Assembly (NCBI GenBank): GCA_035378955.1
Contig: DAOSUS010000072.1
Coordinates: forward strand, 1 to 15,730
Source of the DNA: Candidatus Hydrogenedens sp.
GTDB taxonomy: Bacteria; Hydrogenedentota; Hydrogenedentia; Hydrogenedentales; Hydrogenedentaceae
Direction: 5' to 3'
Length of the DNA stretch: 15,730 bases
In this document: positions 13,110-15,730 of the stretch, one piece after another
Numbering within the stretch: position 1 is the first letter of the stretch
Layout: each line of letters opens with the position of its first letter
The notes under the pieces: generated by a model
What the model was told of the DNA's origin: nothing
The model's database searches: none
The model's input: the letters and a program-made list of their open reading frames with translations, nothing else
Translations under genes and position numbers: made by a program

Positions 13110-15338
13110 ATGAAAAACATTATTTTATTAACGCTTCTTTTTATTTTCTGGGCTCTATTTTGTCAGGCACAACCGACAAATTATCCGGATTGCTACGATG
13201 AGGTCTGGAACACACCCGGTCGGAATTCATCCGATTCAATGCCTATTGGTAACGGGGATATAGGTGCCAATGTATGGACAGAAGAAAATGGTGATATTGT
13301 AGCATTAATTAGCAAAACGGATGCCTGGGATGATAATGGTCAGCTATTAAAATTGGCTCGGGTTCGTTTTCAAATCACACCATCGTTAACAGGGACAAAT
13401 GCAAATTTCTCGCAACATTTACACCTTCAACATGGCACTATTGAGATACAAGGGAACAACGGAAAAACAATGGCTGTATTCCGTGTAGATGCCAATAGAC
13501 CTGTGGCTGTTTTTAATGTAGAGAGCCAAAAGAATGTGGATTTAAAGGTAATATTAGAAGTATGGCGAACAAAACCTCGTAACTATACAGAGGACGAAGT
13601 AAATCAGAGTAGTTTAATCCAAAAAACCGATGAGGGGGTTATATACCCGGATGTAGTGTTAGATAATCCACCTTTCCCAGGATTGGCAGTATATCATCAA
13701 AATAATCATTCCATTTGGGGCTACTCAATGGACTTACAGGGATTTGGCGAATACAAAAATAAATTTACTGACCCACTCCTAAATCGAATTTTCGGTTGTG
13801 CCATTTGGTCCAGCAATTTAAAAAAGGTGGATACATTTACATTAGAAGGCAAAGGCAGGAATAATTACACGGTGTATATTTTGGGAAAGACCATACACCC
13901 ATCAACCCCTGATGATTGGGTAAAGTCCATAGCGAAAGAATATAAGGACATCTCGAATATTGCAGAAGAAAAAGCATTTGAACAGCATAAAGACTGGTGG
14001 CGAAACTTCTGGCAAAGGAGTTGGATTGTCGCAAGTGGCGATAAAGATGCAGAGTGGATTAGCAAGGTATATGTATTACAACGCTGGATTACTGCATGCG
14101 GTAGTCGAGGCACATATCCCGTAAAATTTAACGGCTCTATATTCACAGTAGAATGGCGTGAAGGTGATGAACTTAAATCCGACCCGGACTATCGGCGTTG
14201 GGGTGGTGGTTATTGGTGGCAAAATACACGATTGCCTTACTGGCCGCTGTTATCTTCCGGTGATTTTGACTTAATGAAACCCGTATTTGACTTATACATA
14301 AGTGTAATACCAATCAGCAAACTACGGAGCAAAGTCTATTGGAATTGTGAAGGTATTTATATGCCAGAAACCATATACCCCTGGGGCTTGCTACGCAACC
14401 GTGATTATGGATTTGACCGAACAGGGTTGAAAGTAGGCGAAATCACCAATCCATATATCCGCTGGATTTGGGCAAGTGGTCTGGAATTAACTTTAATGAT
14501 GCTGGATTACTATGACTTTACAAAGGATGATGTATTTCTGAAAGAAATCCTACTCCCTTATGCCCGTGAGATAATCCGATTTTTTGAGACCCGTTTTACA
14601 AAAGATGAACAAGGAATGTTAGTTATCCATCCTGCACAAGCAGTGGAAACCTATCAGGAAGGTGTAACAAACGATACGCCTACCGTTTCTGGCTTACATG
14701 CTGTCTTACCACGATTGATAGCATTAAACTCCGTAGAAATTTCAACCGATGAAAAATCCCGATGGGAACAATTATTAAAATCTATTGTGCCTGTACCGAT
14801 TAAAGATGGACGAATTCAGCCAGCATGTATATTTAATCCCAAACGCGGAAATGTAGAGAATCCAGAGTTATATGCAGTTTTCCCGTATCGTATCTTTGCT
14901 ATCGGCAAACCTAATATAGAAATAGCCGTTGAAAGTTTCCAAAAACGGCATGCAAAAGATTTTCACGGTTGGCAACAGGATGCTATTCAAGCAGGATTTT
15001 TAGGGCTAACAGATGAAGCAAAAAAGATGTTAATTGCTAATTCTTATCGCAAACACAATGGCTCGCGTTTCCCTGCGTTTTGGGGACCCAACTACGACTG
15101 GATACCTGACCAATGCCATGGCGGAAATTTGATGACTACCTTGCAATCCATGCTTTTACAGTGGGATGGGGATAAAATTTATTTGTTCCCGGCATGGGAC
15201 AAGACTTGGGATGTAGAATTTAAACTTCATGCCCCATATAACACACAAGTGCATGTTATTTTTAAAGCAGGCAAGATACAGACATTACAGGTTACACCTC
15301 AGGAAAGAAGTAAGGATATTATTATTTGCTTAAATTAA
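13110..15338 (+). CDS. Secreted GH95-like glycosidase with DUF5703-type N-terminus
   Basis: This is a 742-residue exported protein. It has a Sec signal (MKNIILLTLLFIFWALFCQA) and AGGGAG eight bases before the ATG. The N-terminal sandwich (about 25-265) opens with SMPIGNGDIGANVW (42-55) and KTDAWDDNGQLLKLARV, the pattern of DUF5703/GH95-like proteins. From about 275 a mostly helical region begins, with DWWRNFWQRSW (305-315). It is probably an (alpha/alpha)6 barrel and contains GGGYWWQNTRLPYWPLL (365-381), SGLHAVLPRL (527-536) and GPNYDWIPDQCHGGNL (669-684 region). The tail LFPAWDKTWDVEFKLHAPYN (702-720 region) matches the end of GH95 enzymes. GH95 includes inverting alpha-1,2-L-fucosidases and L-galactosidases; DUF5703 members are mostly untested. 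With GH29 nearby, action on fucosylated glycan is a reasonable inference. Confidence 0.85.
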   Translation: MKNIILLTLLFIFWALFCQAQPTNYPDCYDEVWNTPGRNSSDSMPIGNGDIGANVWTEENGDIVALISKTDAWDDNGQLLKLARVRFQITPSLTGTNANFSQHLHLQHGTIEIQGNNGKTMAVFRVDANRPVAVFNVESQKNVDLKVILEVWRTKPRNYTEDEVNQSSLIQKTDEGVIYPDVVLDNPPFPGLAVYHQNNHSIWGYSMDLQGFGEYKNKFTDPLLNRIFGCAIWSSNLKKVDTFTLEGKGRNNYTVYILGKTIHPSTPDDWVKSIAKEYKDISNIAEEKAFEQHKDWWRNFWQRSWIVASGDKDAEWISKVYVLQRWITACGSRGTYPVKFNGSIFTVEWREGDELKSDPDYRRWGGGYWWQNTRLPYWPLLSSGDFDLMKPVFDLYISVIPISKLRSKVYWNCEGIYMPETIYPWGLLRNRDYGFDRTGLKVGEITNPYIRWIWASGLELTLMMLDYYDFTKDDVFLKEILLPYAREIIRFFETRFTKDEQGMLVIHPAQAVETYQEGVTNDTPTVSGLHAVLPRLIALNSVEISTDEKSRWEQLLKSIVPVPIKDGRIQPACIFNPKRGNVENPELYAVFPYRIFAIGKPNIEIAVESFQKRHAKDFHGWQQDAIQAGFLGLTDEAKKMLIANSYRKHNGSRFPAFWGPNYDWIPDQCHGGNLMTTLQSMLLQWDGDKIYLFPAWDKTWDVEFKLHAPYNTQVHVIFKAGKIQTLQVTPQERSKDIIICLN

Positions 15339-15360
15339 AAATAGAAATTGGAAGATAAGT

Positions 15361-15377
15361 ATATACAGTCTGTATAT
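15361..15377. promoter_or_regulatory. 17-bp perfect palindrome, operator-like
   Basis: ATATACAG and CTGTATAT are exact inverse complements around a single central T, 23 bases after the GH95-like stop. As RNA it could form a 6-bp stem with a five-base loop, but no T run follows, so a terminator is doubtful. As DNA it resembles a dimeric repressor site, though it is about 290 bases from the next promoter. Confidence 0.35.
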
Positions 15378-15440
15378 TAGGAATTGTGTTTACTTTACGG
15401 AGTAGAGAGTTTTGCGAATGTCTTTTTTTAATTTCTGTTA

Positions 15441-15644
15441 GTTCGTGCCATTCGTGAAAACTAATTTTTAAACCAATTTTATGTTATAAACCCAGAGATG
15501 AACCATGCGGAATATGAATTTTAGAAATATTTATTTTTCTTCTCATTTATGTTTATATTATCTTTGTCTAAAATTCTAAATCAGGTTAAAGGATACTGAA
15601 AATTTCTATTTATCCTTTTCATCTTTCTGTGCTTTATAGGTTTT
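15441..15644. repeat. Degenerate intergenic repeat elements
   Basis: This gene-free region holds three phrases: a 9-bp-spaced pair TTCGTGCCA-TTCGTGAAA (15442-15459), CCCAGAGATGAACCATGCGG (15491-15510), and TATCCTTTTCATCTTTCTGT (15610-15629). From memory they resemble degenerate elements often scattered between genes of planctomycete-like genomes. The third resembles the minus strand of the 39-bp repeat near 463. The first shares CATTCGT with the minus strand of the 9-bp minisatellite. These links are by eye only. Confidence 0.4.
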
Positions 15645-15663
15645 AAATTCTTTAAAAAACCTT

Positions 15664-15691
15664 TTGACTTTTTTGAAAAAAATGGTATAAT
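15664..15691 (+). promoter_or_regulatory. Strong sigma-70-type promoter for an off-window gene
   Basis: TTGACT (15664-15669) and a perfect TATAAT (15686-15691) are separated by 16 bases. Downstream, AAAGGA at 15720-15725 looks like a ribosome site for a gene starting just past the right edge. It is the best promoter match in the window. Confidence 0.6.
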
Positions 15692-15730
15692 TTTAATAAA
15701 GTTGTGAATAATCATAATGAAAGGAAACCA

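Noticed and set aside
13837..14146. Minus-strand ORFs inside the GH95-like gene
   Set aside because: They are shadows of a long, well-supported coding region, with no ribosome site or recognisable motif.

Overview
This AT-rich bacterial window holds a carbohydrate-degradation neighbourhood. Four secreted enzymes look like glycosidases: a GH123-like/DUF4091 protein, an unassigned TIM-barrel-type enzyme, a GH29 alpha-L-fucosidase and a GH95-like/DUF5703 protein. With them are a Tat-exported amidohydrolase, two membrane transporters (MFS DHA2 type and BASS type), a small thioredoxin-like protein and two tRNA genes. The signal peptides, clear Shine-Dalgarno sites and enzyme set suggest a Gram-negative glycan degrader. 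The flavour (DUF4091, DUF5703, dispersed intergenic repeats) recalls Hydrogenedentota, Planctomycetota or Kiritimatiellota. That placement is from memory and is weak.

Layout. Positions 1-570 are non-coding and repeat-rich: a GC-rich hairpin, 17-bp repeats, a 9-bp minisatellite of about 36 units, and a perfect 39-bp direct repeat. The amidohydrolase follows (718-2154). Ending 3 bp after it, on the opposite strand, is a decayed gene that resembles the C-terminus of a fucose/arabinose isomerase (about 2158-2538). Next come the GH123-like enzyme (2856-5249) and the MFS exporter (5491-6861). The exporter converges on the minus-strand glycosidase-like gene (6927-9272). Then tRNA-Gln(CTG), tRNA-Glu(CTC) and the thioredoxin-like gene (9413-10032), the GH29 fucosidase (10111-11448), the BASS transporter (11682-12623), a shattered MNT nucleotidyltransferase (12707-13057) and the GH95-like enzyme (13110-15338). 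The last 390 bp hold a palindrome, degenerate dispersed repeats and a strong promoter for a gene beyond the window.

How the genes fit together. GH29 and GH95-like enzymes both point to fucose-containing glycans, and a GH123-like enzyme would fit N-acetylgalactosamine-bearing glycans. Sugars would be released outside the cytoplasm. Most genes have their own ribosome site and sizeable gaps, so this is a loose cluster and not one operon. If the isomerase reading is right, a cytoplasmic step of deoxysugar use has been lost here or is encoded elsewhere.

No complete novel defence, mobile or regulatory system was recognised. The least explained items are the 9-bp minisatellite complex, the unassigned 781-residue enzyme and the two pseudogenes.
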